A stretch of 11,172 bases of DNA from NCBI GenBank assembly GCA_964479375.1, contig CAYZKD010000018.1, positions 1-11,172 on the forward strand, read 5' to 3'. The translations under genes and the position numbers were made by a program. Position 1 is the first letter of the stretch; every line of letters starts with the position of its first letter. This DNA comes from CAYXTC01 sp964479375. Its GTDB lineage: Bacteria > Patescibacteriota > Minisyncoccia > Minisyncoccales > GWA2-38-27. Below the pieces are notes generated by a model, which made no database searches, was not told the DNA's origin, and saw only the letters and a program-made list of their open reading frames with translations. Of the stretch, positions 1 to 6,220 are shown piece after piece.

Positions 1-94
1 ACTCATTTTGAAAATCCACAAAATCAACATCGTATCTCAATGATTTTTCTTTTCCCAGTTCCTGAAAATCAGTTGTAAATTGTTTTAGTGACAT
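1..94 (-). CDS. 5' end of an ORF running off the window, possible R-M specificity subunit
   Basis: An ATG at 94-92 opens a frame that stays open to the window edge, giving 31 visible residues beginning MSLKQFTTDFQELGKEK and containing RYDVDFVDFQNE. It starts two bases after the TAA of the upstream HEPN-like gene, so it is the next cistron of the same operon. No Shine-Dalgarno sequence is visible. The fragment is too short for a domain call. Position after a methylase gene, and the R-Y-D-x-x-F wording near the N-terminus that resembles specificity-subunit half domains, suggest HsdS. That is an inference from context; a small unrelated protein is equally possible. Confidence 0.45.
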   Translation of the reverse strand, partial: MSLKQFTTDFQELGKEKSLRYDVDFVDFQNE

Positions 95-96
95 AG

Positions 97-1107
97 TTAT
101 TTTTGAATACAATGTTGAAAAAATATCATTGCCAAATTTAGCATTGTCCGAGCATTTTTTTCTGTTGCATATTCTTTTTTTGGATGAGCTGTACTGGTTT
201 CTTGTCTTTCTTTAGCAAAAATGGATTCCATATTATCAAAAATCTGTCTAGTAAATGAGTCATTACCTATTAACCCTTTCTTTTGTGCCCCTATGATTAG
301 TTGAGAAATGTTTCCTTTCCCCGTTTTCCCATTATTTAAAATCTGCAAAAATGCTTGGATTGCTGAAGTTGTATTTGTAACACTATTACTGTACCCCTGC
401 GGCGTATTTTTTCTATATTCGGAAAAACTATCTTCCAAAAGGTTATTTACTTCTTTCCATTTATTGTCTGATAAATAATCTAAAACTGGTTTATAAATTT
501 CTTCCATTATTTTGGAATCTTGACGTGGCACAAAGCTACCTCTTGTTAAATAATATTTAACGCCAAATTGTATAAAGACTTCATTTAGATCTTCTGAAAA
601 TTTGTCAAATACTTCCCACCTCCATTCAAGTGTTCTTTTTTTAAATTCGTTATTATTCTCATGTTCATTACGCCTTGGCTCCCTATCATTCCTTTCTAAA
701 ACAATTAACCTTGCGTATAACGAGAGAAGTTCTAAAACTACATTTACGCTTTGCGTAGAAAAAATTTCATAAAAATCATAGCATGCTGAATTAAGCTTAC
801 CATCTTCCAAAAAATTACGAGCGTATGACTTAGCCTTATATTTTAAGTTTATTATTTGAATTGATTTTACGACTCTTGTTAGTTTATTATCTTTTTCGTC
901 ATAATCACCAAAAAACTTATAATTACATCTTTTGTTACTGTATGAAAAATCTTGATGCAATCTATCTTTCTCAAAAAAGTGCCATTCAAGATATTTCCAC
1001 ATTAAATATTTATCATCACTAGACAAGTCCCTCCAATCACGAAAACCAAAATCAGGCGATAATTCACCTTTTGCTTCTTTTTTAATTTCACTCCAAAGTT
1101 TAAACAT
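97..1107 (-). CDS. Abi_C/HEPN-like protein inside an R-M operon
   Basis: A soluble protein of 336 residues from ATG 1107, four bases after the methylase stop. A TTG at 1125 would add six residues (SGTNN before the Met) and overlap the methylase by 14 bases; neither start has a good Shine-Dalgarno, and ATG is preferred. The N-terminal half is charged, aromatic-rich and unrecognised. From about residue 180 the pattern FGVKYYL, then KPVLDYLSD, then SAIQAFLQIL, followed by a helical tail, resembles the C-terminal domain of abortive-infection proteins (Abi_C, and the AbiJ/STM4504-like group). Near the end, R301-QETSTA-H308 fits the HEPN R-X4-6-H RNase motif. No signal peptide or membrane segment is visible. 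Its place within an R-M operon suggests a toxin-like second defence layer. Family assignment is by motif and pattern only. Confidence 0.6.
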   Translation of the reverse strand: MFKLWSEIKKEAKGELSPDFGFRDWRDLSSDDKYLMWKYLEWHFFEKDRLHQDFSYSNKRCNYKFFGDYDEKDNKLTRVVKSIQIINLKYKAKSYARNFLEDGKLNSACYDFYEIFSTQSVNVVLELLSLYARLIVLERNDREPRRNEHENNNEFKKRTLEWRWEVFDKFSEDLNEVFIQFGVKYYLTRGSFVPRQDSKIMEEIYKPVLDYLSDNKWKEVNNLLEDSFSEYRKNTPQGYSNSVTNTTSAIQAFLQILNNGKTGKGNISQLIIGAQKKGLIGNDSFTRQIFDNMESIFAKERQETSTAHPKKEYATEKNARTMLNLAMIFFQHCIQK

Positions 1108-1111
1108 ATTA

Positions 1112-3493
1112 TTAGTCCCACTCAATTTTTCGCATATAGTCCAACGCTGTTTTCATGATTCCGTCATCAATTAAAACCTCTCCTTTGTCGTTTGTTCGGA
1201 AAAGTTCGTTAGGCCTTGGTTTTTCGCCGCGCCTAGTACGCTTGTAGCCCACATTTTCCACTTCTCCCATAAAAATTTTGTAATTGAGTTCTTTTGCTAC
1301 CTCTCCAAACACCCACCAAGTATTTACAAACCTAAAAATATCTTTGGTCTCGTTGTCGTATTTGCAAAGCTCTTTCAACTCATCTTGATATTTTTCTATA
1401 AGTTCTTTGGCGGAAAGTTTTTTGTCGTCTTCTTCGATATAATCTTTAAGCATTCTTGCTAAAATTTTTCTTTCCCCCGGCTCTTCCAAGTTTTTAATTG
1501 ACGGCAATTTACTTCGGTCTTTACAGTCAATATGTACCGCAAGTAAATTTTTGCATCGAGTTCTGAGCGTGCTCCATTCGTTTGAATATTTACTCCAAAG
1601 CTTATTCCATTCTTGGATTTCCGGTCTTGTTTTCTTTTGCGCAAAAAGCAAGCTGGTTTTTGTAGAAGTAAATGGTTCAAAAGTAAGTTGGGGCAAACTC
1701 ACTACTGCTTTTACTTTAAAATACTTATAAATAAACAAGCGGATGCATTTGTTTTCCGTGGTGTCAAAAACGCTTTCAGGTAAAACGGCCCCGATTCGAC
1801 CGTTTGGTTTGAGTAGCTGATACCATCTTTCTATAAAAAGATTTTCCGAATTCTTTTTATCTCCAAAAATAAACTCGTCAGAGAGATGTTTTTTGGTTTC
1901 GTTATCTAACTCAACACTAAAGGGCGGATTGGTAACAATAACATCAAATTGTGCATTTACATCTTTACCAAAGTATAGGTTGTCCTCTTCGTATTGTTTC
2001 AGAAAGTTCGGTGCAGTCTCTTTGTCATAAAAGCTAAAAGGCAAAAGCCCGTCTTTAACAAAGATGTTGGTTGAGCCATCCCCATGTAAAATCATGTTTA
2101 CTTTCGTAGCCGTCCCTAAATTAAAATTAGTTTCTATACCATAAATATATTCTCTTGCCCATCTGTTTTCTCTATGATCGGGCATAAACCATTCATAGAA
2201 CTTTTCTTCGACAGCCCTTTTTGTTGCTAATTTATTTCTAACCCTGTATTTCAGATTCTTAGTAATAAACTTCATATACTCAATTAGAAAAGTGCCACTA
2301 CCAGCAGCAGGATCAATTAAGTATGGAATTTCCTGGTCCTGATTTACTCTTTCAATAGCTAGTTTGTCGAGCTGTAAACCCCAAAGAAGAAATTTTACAA
2401 CGTTAATGGGTGTAAAAAGTTGTCCTTTCGACTGCTTAAATCCTTCTCTGACAATTCCTTCGAAAAAATCTCCAAGAATATCTTTCCCGTCAAAACTATT
2501 TTTCCCGTCTATTAATGAATATCTCTCTAATTGTGACACTGCATACTTCAATTTCGAAAGTGCAAGTTTATTCTCGTCTATAACATAAGATTTTTTAAGT
2601 TTTGTTTCATCAACAATATTTAATTTATGTTTTAGCGCTCGCCTATAAAGTTCGTTAATTCTTTCAAAAAGTTCTTCATTTGATTCTAGGTTTTTACCAT
2701 CTTTATATGAGAAAATTTGAAAATCATACTTTTCTCCCTCTTCTTTCTCATCTTCATCCTGTATTTTTGCCAAAATTAAATTCACCAAATAGTAAAAAAT
2801 ATCATTATCGTCTGTGCTTCCTCCGCCCCAAAGTACATTGTGAAGTCCTCTCCGAAGGCCGTTCAATTCATCAGGCGTAAAAGTTGTATCCAGATCTTTT
2901 TCTTTTCCTTTAACATAGGGTTCCTTCTGAGCTTTCCCGTATCTCGCCGGTAATTCATCTTTAAAATCTCTGATTTCTTTCCATGTGTCAAAAGAATTAA
3001 ATTTTTCATAATCAATCAGAACACATTTGTCCTTGATCTTATCTTCGGCAATTTCAACGGTGTAAAGCACCAAATATTTTACTTGTTTCCCTTGCCCTTG
3101 CTCTTGTGAGGCAAGATTAAAAAGTTGCTTCTCAATTACCTCATCCTTGTCTTTTTCGTAATCTTGCGGGCTTTTGGTCTCTATATATAGGAACGCATTA
3201 CCCTTGTTATCTCTTACTATTACATCTATTCTTGGTTTATTTGTCTTGGGCCTTCCGATATCATACTCTTTTTCGAGTTCAATGTTTTCAGGCTTATACC
3301 CCATTTCATTCACTAGCTTTGATATAAGATACCCCCTTATCGGCTCCTCATCTCCAGAAACTTTTTTAATTTCTCTAGAGCTTTTTATGCTCTTATCATA
3401 CTCTATCTTTCCCTCTTTGCCTGCCAAATCCACCACCTTTTTAGGCGCTTTCTTTAAATAATCTTCAATTGGCTTCTTTATATTTTTCTTCAT
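1112..3493 (-). CDS. Nuclease-methylase fusion: HsdR-N-like domain + N6-adenine DNA methylase
   Basis: 793 residues. Residues about 48-165 look like an HsdR N-terminal PD-(D/E)XK fold: GYLISKLVNEMGY, D90 in RIDVIV, and E105-T-K107 in YIETKSP. Residues about 315-620 are an N6_Mtase domain: GQLFTP (357-362), SAM motif I DPAAGSGTF (394-402), catalytic TNPPF (521-525) and GRIGAVLPESVF (565-576). The C-terminal part has YKRTRRGE (750-757), as in type I M subunits. It should methylate adenine, and may cut if the N-terminal domain is active. Canonical HsdM is nearer 500-550 residues and lacks the nuclease; a fused nuclease-methylase plus separate S subunit is the type IIB (BcgI) plan. The start overlaps the radC stop as ATGA, with GAGG seven bases upstream. 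No helicase motifs are present. The N-terminal domain could be a DNA-binding or inactive relic. Confidence 0.85.
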   Translation of the reverse strand: MKKNIKKPIEDYLKKAPKKVVDLAGKEGKIEYDKSIKSSREIKKVSGDEEPIRGYLISKLVNEMGYKPENIELEKEYDIGRPKTNKPRIDVIVRDNKGNAFLYIETKSPQDYEKDKDEVIEKQLFNLASQEQGQGKQVKYLVLYTVEIAEDKIKDKCVLIDYEKFNSFDTWKEIRDFKDELPARYGKAQKEPYVKGKEKDLDTTFTPDELNGLRRGLHNVLWGGGSTDDNDIFYYLVNLILAKIQDEDEKEEGEKYDFQIFSYKDGKNLESNEELFERINELYRRALKHKLNIVDETKLKKSYVIDENKLALSKLKYAVSQLERYSLIDGKNSFDGKDILGDFFEGIVREGFKQSKGQLFTPINVVKFLLWGLQLDKLAIERVNQDQEIPYLIDPAAGSGTFLIEYMKFITKNLKYRVRNKLATKRAVEEKFYEWFMPDHRENRWAREYIYGIETNFNLGTATKVNMILHGDGSTNIFVKDGLLPFSFYDKETAPNFLKQYEEDNLYFGKDVNAQFDVIVTNPPFSVELDNETKKHLSDEFIFGDKKNSENLFIERWYQLLKPNGRIGAVLPESVFDTTENKCIRLFIYKYFKVKAVVSLPQLTFEPFTSTKTSLLFAQKKTRPEIQEWNKLWSKYSNEWSTLRTRCKNLLAVHIDCKDRSKLPSIKNLEEPGERKILARMLKDYIEEDDKKLSAKELIEKYQDELKELCKYDNETKDIFRFVNTWWVFGEVAKELNYKIFMGEVENVGYKRTRRGEKPRPNELFRTNDKGEVLIDDGIMKTALDYMRKIEWD

Positions 3494-4170
3494 TTTAATT
3501 CCTCAATTATGCTACGAAAGTGTTTTTTAGTAATTATAAGATGATCTAGAACTTCAATTCCAAGCAGATCTCCTGCTTTTACGAGTTGTTGAGTAAGTTT
3601 GATATCTTCTTGAGAAGGTTCGGTATTCCCTGACGGGTGATTGTGTACAAAAATTACAGAAGAAGCCCTATTTTTAATTGCCTCAGCAAATGCTTCCCTG
3701 GGATGTCCAAACATTGTATCGAGGGTCCCCACAGAAACCTCAGCGACTGTCCAGCTCTTAACATTTAGGATGATTGCATAGAGATGTTCCCTCTTATAAT
3801 CTTTTATTTTCCCCCGCATAAACTTAAAAACCTTTTCAGGGTTTCTGAGTTCTCTGCTTTTATACGGTGGGGTCTGAGTAGAAACCCGTCGGCTAATTTC
3901 AAAAGCAGCTTTTACTTGAGCGACTTTTGCCAAGCCAATACCTTTAATTGAAGATAATTCCTCGATACTTGCTTCTGATAATTTTTGCAAACTCCCAAAG
4001 CGACTTAGTAGTTTTTGGGCTGTAACTGCCACCGACTCGCCGGCAACACCTCGTCCTAAAATAAGCTGAAGAAGTTCTTGCGCCGAAAGTGCCTGCTCAC
4101 CGAACTTAACTAAACGTTCTCTTGGGCGTTCCTCTTTTGGTAGATCATGAATTGTAAAATTTCTCGCCAT
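3490..4170 (-). CDS. radC: RadC family JAB/MPN-domain protein
   Basis: 226 residues, full length for the family. The N-terminal part (1-100) carries the RadC UPF0758 region, starting RPRERL and LILGRG, and a helix-hairpin-helix at 71-92 (SSIKGIGLAKV). The C-terminal JAB/JAMM metalloprotease-like domain has H176-N-H178-P-S-G, then S186-Q-E-D189, matching HxHx7SxxD exactly, so metal ligands are kept. RadC's biochemical role is unsettled; the early link to DNA repair has been questioned and radC genes often lie in mobile or defence regions. Here it is the first long gene of the R-M operon, and its TGA overlaps the start of the nuclease-methylase gene. The start at ATG 4170 gives the usual N-terminus (MARNFTIHDLPKEERPRERL). 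Confidence 0.93.
   Translation of the reverse strand: MARNFTIHDLPKEERPRERLVKFGEQALSAQELLQLILGRGVAGESVAVTAQKLLSRFGSLQKLSEASIEELSSIKGIGLAKVAQVKAAFEISRRVSTQTPPYKSRELRNPEKVFKFMRGKIKDYKREHLYAIILNVKSWTVAEVSVGTLDTMFGHPREAFAEAIKNRASSVIFVHNHPSGNTEPSQEDIKLTQQLVKAGDLLGIEVLDHLIITKKHFRSIIEELK
3501..3504 (-). promoter_or_regulatory. Shine-Dalgarno of the nuclease-methylase gene, inside radC
   Basis: GAGG lies seven bases before the ATG at 3493 and within the last codons of radC. With the ATGA stop/start overlap it implies translational coupling of the two genes. It is one of only two convincing Shine-Dalgarno sequences I find in the window. Confidence 0.6.
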
Positions 4171-4174
4171 AATT

Positions 4175-4180
4175 ATTATA
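4175..4180 (-). promoter_or_regulatory. Possible -10 box just before radC
   Basis: A perfect TATAAT lies four bases before the radC ATG. Transcription would start about at the ATG, giving a leaderless mRNA. No -35 resembling TTGACA is found 15-19 bases upstream, and the region is AT-rich, so this could be chance; radC could instead be read from an upstream promoter together with the two small ORFs. Confidence 0.35.
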
Positions 4181-4182
4181 TT

Positions 4183-4278
4183 CTAGCGCTTGCAGCGTCC
4201 CTTTATTGAAATTTTTTTCTTAGAAATTGGTTTCTCTCGTGGGCTCTCAAAAATTGGTAAATCTTTTAATTTCCCCAT
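4183..4278 (-). CDS. Small basic ORF, 31 aa
   Basis: ATG 4278 to TAG 4183, beginning MGKLKDLPIFESPREK and ending IKGRCKR; about a third Lys/Arg. AGGTGG, five bases before the ATG (4284-4289), is a good Shine-Dalgarno in a region where most genes lack one, and is the main reason to take the ORF seriously. It ends 12 bases before the radC start. I recognise no family. It could be the coding part of a leader of the radC/R-M operon or a chance ORF. Confidence 0.4.
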   Translation of the reverse strand: MGKLKDLPIFESPREKPISKKKISIKGRCKR

Positions 4279-4283
4279 ATACT

Positions 4284-4289
4284 CCACCT
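4284..4289 (-). promoter_or_regulatory. Shine-Dalgarno for the 31-aa ORF
   Basis: AGGTGG with a five-base spacer to ATG 4278, one mismatch from AGGAGG. A second purine run, AAGGAG, lies a few bases further upstream. Confidence 0.45.
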
Positions 4290-4324
4290 TACTCCTTTTT
4301 TATCTCTTCTTCAATAAAAATTAA

Positions 4325-4453
4325 TTAACGACTTTTGGTTTTTCTACAATAAGCTTTTCGTTTTACGATTATTGGCCTTAATTTCCCTTTCTTACCTTCC
4401 TTCCAAACTGTAGTATAACCAGCTGGAACACATATTGTTTTTGACTTCTTCAT
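4325..4453 (-). CDS. Small basic ORF with two cysteines, 42 aa
   Basis: ATG 4453 to TAA 4325. The protein begins MKKSKTICVPAGYTTVWKEG and ends with a basic tail containing YCRKTKSR; 15 of 42 residues are Lys or Arg, with Cys8 and Cys36. It starts five bases after the stop of the M20 relic and has no visible Shine-Dalgarno. No family is recognised; composition would suit a small nucleic-acid-binding protein, but that is a guess. It could be a remnant of a gene damaged when the M20 gene was truncated. Confidence 0.4.
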   Translation of the reverse strand: MKKSKTICVPAGYTTVWKEGKKGKLRPIIVKRKAYCRKTKSR

Positions 4454-4457
4454 GGTA

Positions 4458-5195
4458 TTACAAAATAGAAGAAAAGGTGCCTGACTCAAGAAAAGGTGCC
4501 TGACTCCATTTTTTTACAAAAGATGGCTCGGTTTTTTGTCCAAAATTTAGTGAAGTTATCGCATTGATAATTTTACCCATTGAATGAATGGCGTTTATTC
4601 CCTTGTTCGTCCTACTTCCAGTGTGAGCAGATTTTCCAAACACGACAATTCTTAATCGCAACCAGCCGCGAGCTCCAATTGAAATTTCATTTATTCCTTG
4701 ATAGCCAAGGATACAGACATCAGCTTTTGGTGCATGTTCGACAACTTCTCTTATCCCTGTGAAATTTCCCGTTTGTTCGTCAGCGTCAAAACCAAGAAAA
4801 ATTGAAGTATTAAAATTTTTATCTTCGGAAAGTTCTTTCGCAAGATAACAAAACAAAGCAATCGCGACTTTTGAATCCGCCGCACCTCGGCCATACATTT
4901 TATTTCCGACAATTTTTGCCTCAAAAGGAGCGTATTCCCATTTTGCAACGTCGCCCGCCGGAACAGTGTCTAAACAACTTTCAAGCCAAATTGTTTTAGA
5001 GGAATTCTCTTTTTTAATGTGGCAAATAACAGAAGGGCGTTCTTCTGGGCCGATAATTTCCGGCTTAAAACCAAAATTTTTTAATTTTTCAAAAACTAAA
5101 TTGGCGACGCCGCTTTCGGAATCAATAAAATTCTGCGAAGGTGTCGCTACCAAATCCTGGGTGAATTTAATAATTTGTTTGGCAATCTTATCCAT
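4458..5195 (-). pseudogene. Truncated, degenerate M20-family peptidase
   Basis: 245 residues where M20 (DapE/ArgE-like) enzymes have about 350-400. The family frame is clear: LDTVPAGD (75-82), MYGRGAADSK (100-109), FLGFDADEQTG (133-143), and the lid-domain motif GKSAHTGS (187-194) followed by NKGINAI. Family metal-ligand positions look lost: the His before LDTVP is Cys74, the second Glu of the EE pair is Gln141, and the usual GEP Glu position is Tyr165; Asp107 and Glu140 remain. The C-terminal catalytic part with the last His ligand is missing: homology ends about residue 228 and the tail is repeat-encoded. It is most likely a dying gene; a non-enzymatic binding protein is less likely. No clear promoter or Shine-Dalgarno precedes ATG 5195. 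Confidence 0.75.
4470..4506. repeat. Tandem 19-bp repeat (two copies) with a GGTGCCTGACTC core
   Basis: AGAAAAGGTGCCTGACTC is present twice head to tail (4470-4487 and 4489-4506), with one A between copies. The core resembles the GGTGYCTGRCACC words seen in dispersed REP-like elements, but without its palindromic partner. The last 15 residues of the M20 ORF (SQAPFLESGTFSSIL) are encoded by the repeat and its edge, so the repeat sits at the point where peptidase homology ends. Confidence 0.8.
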
Positions 5196-5268
5196 AGTTA
5201 TTTTGAGGTTTTGTCCGCCAGTTTTGCGACTAGGGCTAAAAGAACAACAACGAGTATAGTCTTTTTCC

Positions 5269-5296
5269 TTGACACTAATTATGGATTTGCTAAAGT
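5269..5296 (+). promoter_or_regulatory. Plus-strand promoter, TTGACA with extended -10
   Basis: TTGACA (5269-5274), a 16-base spacer, then TAAAGT (5291-5296) preceded by TGC, an extended -10. The predicted start is about 5302, right at the foot of the first hairpin of the candidate small RNA. No coding sequence follows on this strand. Confidence 0.5.
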
Positions 5297-5301
5297 ATAA
5301 C

Positions 5302-5374
5302 TGTAGGAGAAATCCTACCTGCTCGTGGATTCGAGTTTACTATCCGCAAAACCTGGCTTTATCGCCAGGTTTTT
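5302..5374 (+). ncRNA. Candidate small RNA of about 73 nt, unknown family
   Basis: Between the promoter and a terminator the plus strand holds three consecutive hairpins: GTAGGA-GAAA-TCCTAC (5303-5318, GNRA loop), CTCG-TGGATT-CGAG (5322-5335), and AAAACCTGGC-TTTATC-GCCAGGTTTT (5348-5373). There is no ORF in it. Its 3' part overlaps, in antisense, the last codons of the NYN gene, so it could also act on that mRNA. I cannot match it to 6S, SRP, tmRNA or a riboswitch I know. It could instead be only a terminator for the NYN gene plus chance structure. Confidence 0.4.
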
Positions 5375-6023
5375 GCTTTACCATAACCAAGCTTCTTTTT
5401 ATATCCTGAGCATTTATTATCACATCTGCTATTTCTTTTAATTCGTGTATTATATATCCTCCTTTGAATAAAATAATTTTCTTTCCTTTATTTTTTAAAA
5501 ATCGCGCTAAATAAACAAAGTCAGCATCTCCAGAAAATAAAGAAAAAGTCTTATAATTATCCATAAGTCGCATTGAGTCAGTAGCTATCTCTACATCAAA
5601 ATTACATTTGGGTATATAAATAAATTTTCCCTTTTTATCGTTGTATGTATTCCTAGTATTTGAATTTAACTCCTCTTCAGATAAATAATGTCTAACTTTT
5701 TGAATAGGCTTAGTAAGAACCTTATTCCTGGTAAATATACTGCGGGCAATCCTTATAAAACCCAAAGACCTATAATTGCTTCTGTAATGACCGTAATAAA
5801 ATCTTACTTCTTTGGAAAAAACATACGCAAACTCCTTAAGTTTTTCTAGGTCAATCACCAATTCCTCATTCTCACCGAGAGCTTTTTTATCCGGACCTTG
5901 ACGATCCTTTTCAAACCATTTATTGACATTACCAAAATCGATAAAAGAATAAATAGGCTCTAGATCATCACTAATCCCTAGCTCCTGATTAACATATTCT
6001 CTTTTAAACTCTTGCAAATCCAT
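5340..6023 (-). CDS. NYN-domain (PIN-like) putative RNase, LabA/DUF88 type
   Basis: 227 residues, soluble. The NYN fold is shown by FIDFGNV (27-33, acidic D29), KCNFDVEIATD (139-149, D143 and D149) and LFSGDADF (162-169, D166 and D168), followed by LKNKGKKIILF; these acids form the metal site of PIN-like nucleases. The family cleaves or processes RNA, but this member's target cannot be read from sequence. A canonical promoter 30 bases upstream makes it its own unit; no Shine-Dalgarno is seen before ATG 6023. The last residues (KQKPGDKARFCG) are encoded by the terminator stem and look like a read-through tail; the gene's older end may have been nearer residue 215. Confidence 0.82.
   Translation of the reverse strand: MDLQEFKREYVNQELGISDDLEPIYSFIDFGNVNKWFEKDRQGPDKKALGENEELVIDLEKLKEFAYVFSKEVRFYYGHYRSNYRSLGFIRIARSIFTRNKVLTKPIQKVRHYLSEEELNSNTRNTYNDKKGKFIYIPKCNFDVEIATDSMRLMDNYKTFSLFSGDADFVYLARFLKNKGKKIILFKGGYIIHELKEIADVIINAQDIKRSLVMVKQKPGDKARFCG
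5348..5374 (+). terminator. Intrinsic terminator, probably bidirectional
   Basis: A perfect 10-bp stem AAAACCTGGC/GCCAGGTTTT with a 6-base loop; the plus-strand run of five T (5370-5374) follows. The mirrored minus strand also ends in TTTT, so the hairpin could end NYN transcription too, although it lies eight bases before that gene's stop codon. Confidence 0.55.
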
Positions 6024-6052
6024 TAAAAAACATCAATGAGTTTTATGCCTGC

Positions 6053-6081
6053 ATTTTACCTTTTTTAACTCCTTTTTCCAA
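6053..6081 (-). promoter_or_regulatory. Promoter of the NYN gene
   Basis: TTGGAA (6081-6076), an exact 17-base spacer, then TAAAAT (6058-6053). The predicted start is about 6046, giving a leader of roughly 20 bases before ATG 6023. Confidence 0.55.
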
Positions 6082-6111
6082 TTCATTATTATTAAATAAA
6101 CTTTGATAAAT

Positions 6112-6137
6112 AAAAAAATCTGAGAAATTAATCCCAG
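6112..6137 (-). terminator. Intrinsic terminator after tRNA-Gln
   Basis: On the minus strand CTGGGA-TTAATT-TCTCAG (6137-6120, one G-T pair) is followed by A and seven T (6118-6112). It starts seven bases after the encoded CCA, so it should close the tRNA-Thr/prfB/ftsEX/tRNA-Gln unit. Confidence 0.65.
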
Positions 6138-6143
6138 AAACAT

Positions 6144-6217
6144 TGGCTGCCGGGCCTGGATTCGAACCAGGATTAAATGTTCCAGAAACATTCGTCCTAC
6201 CGTTAGACGACCCGGCA
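6144..6217 (-). tRNA. tRNA-Gln (anticodon CUG), CCA encoded
   Basis: A 71-base body plus encoded CCA (6146-6144). Acceptor TGCCGGG/CCCGGCA with discriminator G; D stem GTC/GAC; anticodon stem AATGT/ACATT around loop TTCTGGA, anticodon CTG at 6185-6183; T arm CCTGG-TTCGAAT-CCAGG. U1-A72 and G73 agree with glutamine identity. It begins three bases after the ftsX stop, so it is probably cut from the ftsX mRNA. Confidence 0.95.
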
Positions 6218-6220
6218 CTG

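Noticed and set aside
1108..1125. TTG start giving a 342-aa HEPN-like protein
   Set aside because: The ATG at 1107 is a stronger codon and sits four bases after the previous stop; the six extra residues match nothing. The TTG cannot be fully excluded.
5296..5301. TATAAC as the -10 of the plus-strand promoter
   Set aside because: It is 21 bases from TTGACA, too far; TGC-TAAAGT at a 16-base spacing fits better.
6033..6218. Minus-strand ORF of 61 codons
   Set aside because: It reads through tRNA-Gln and its terminator.
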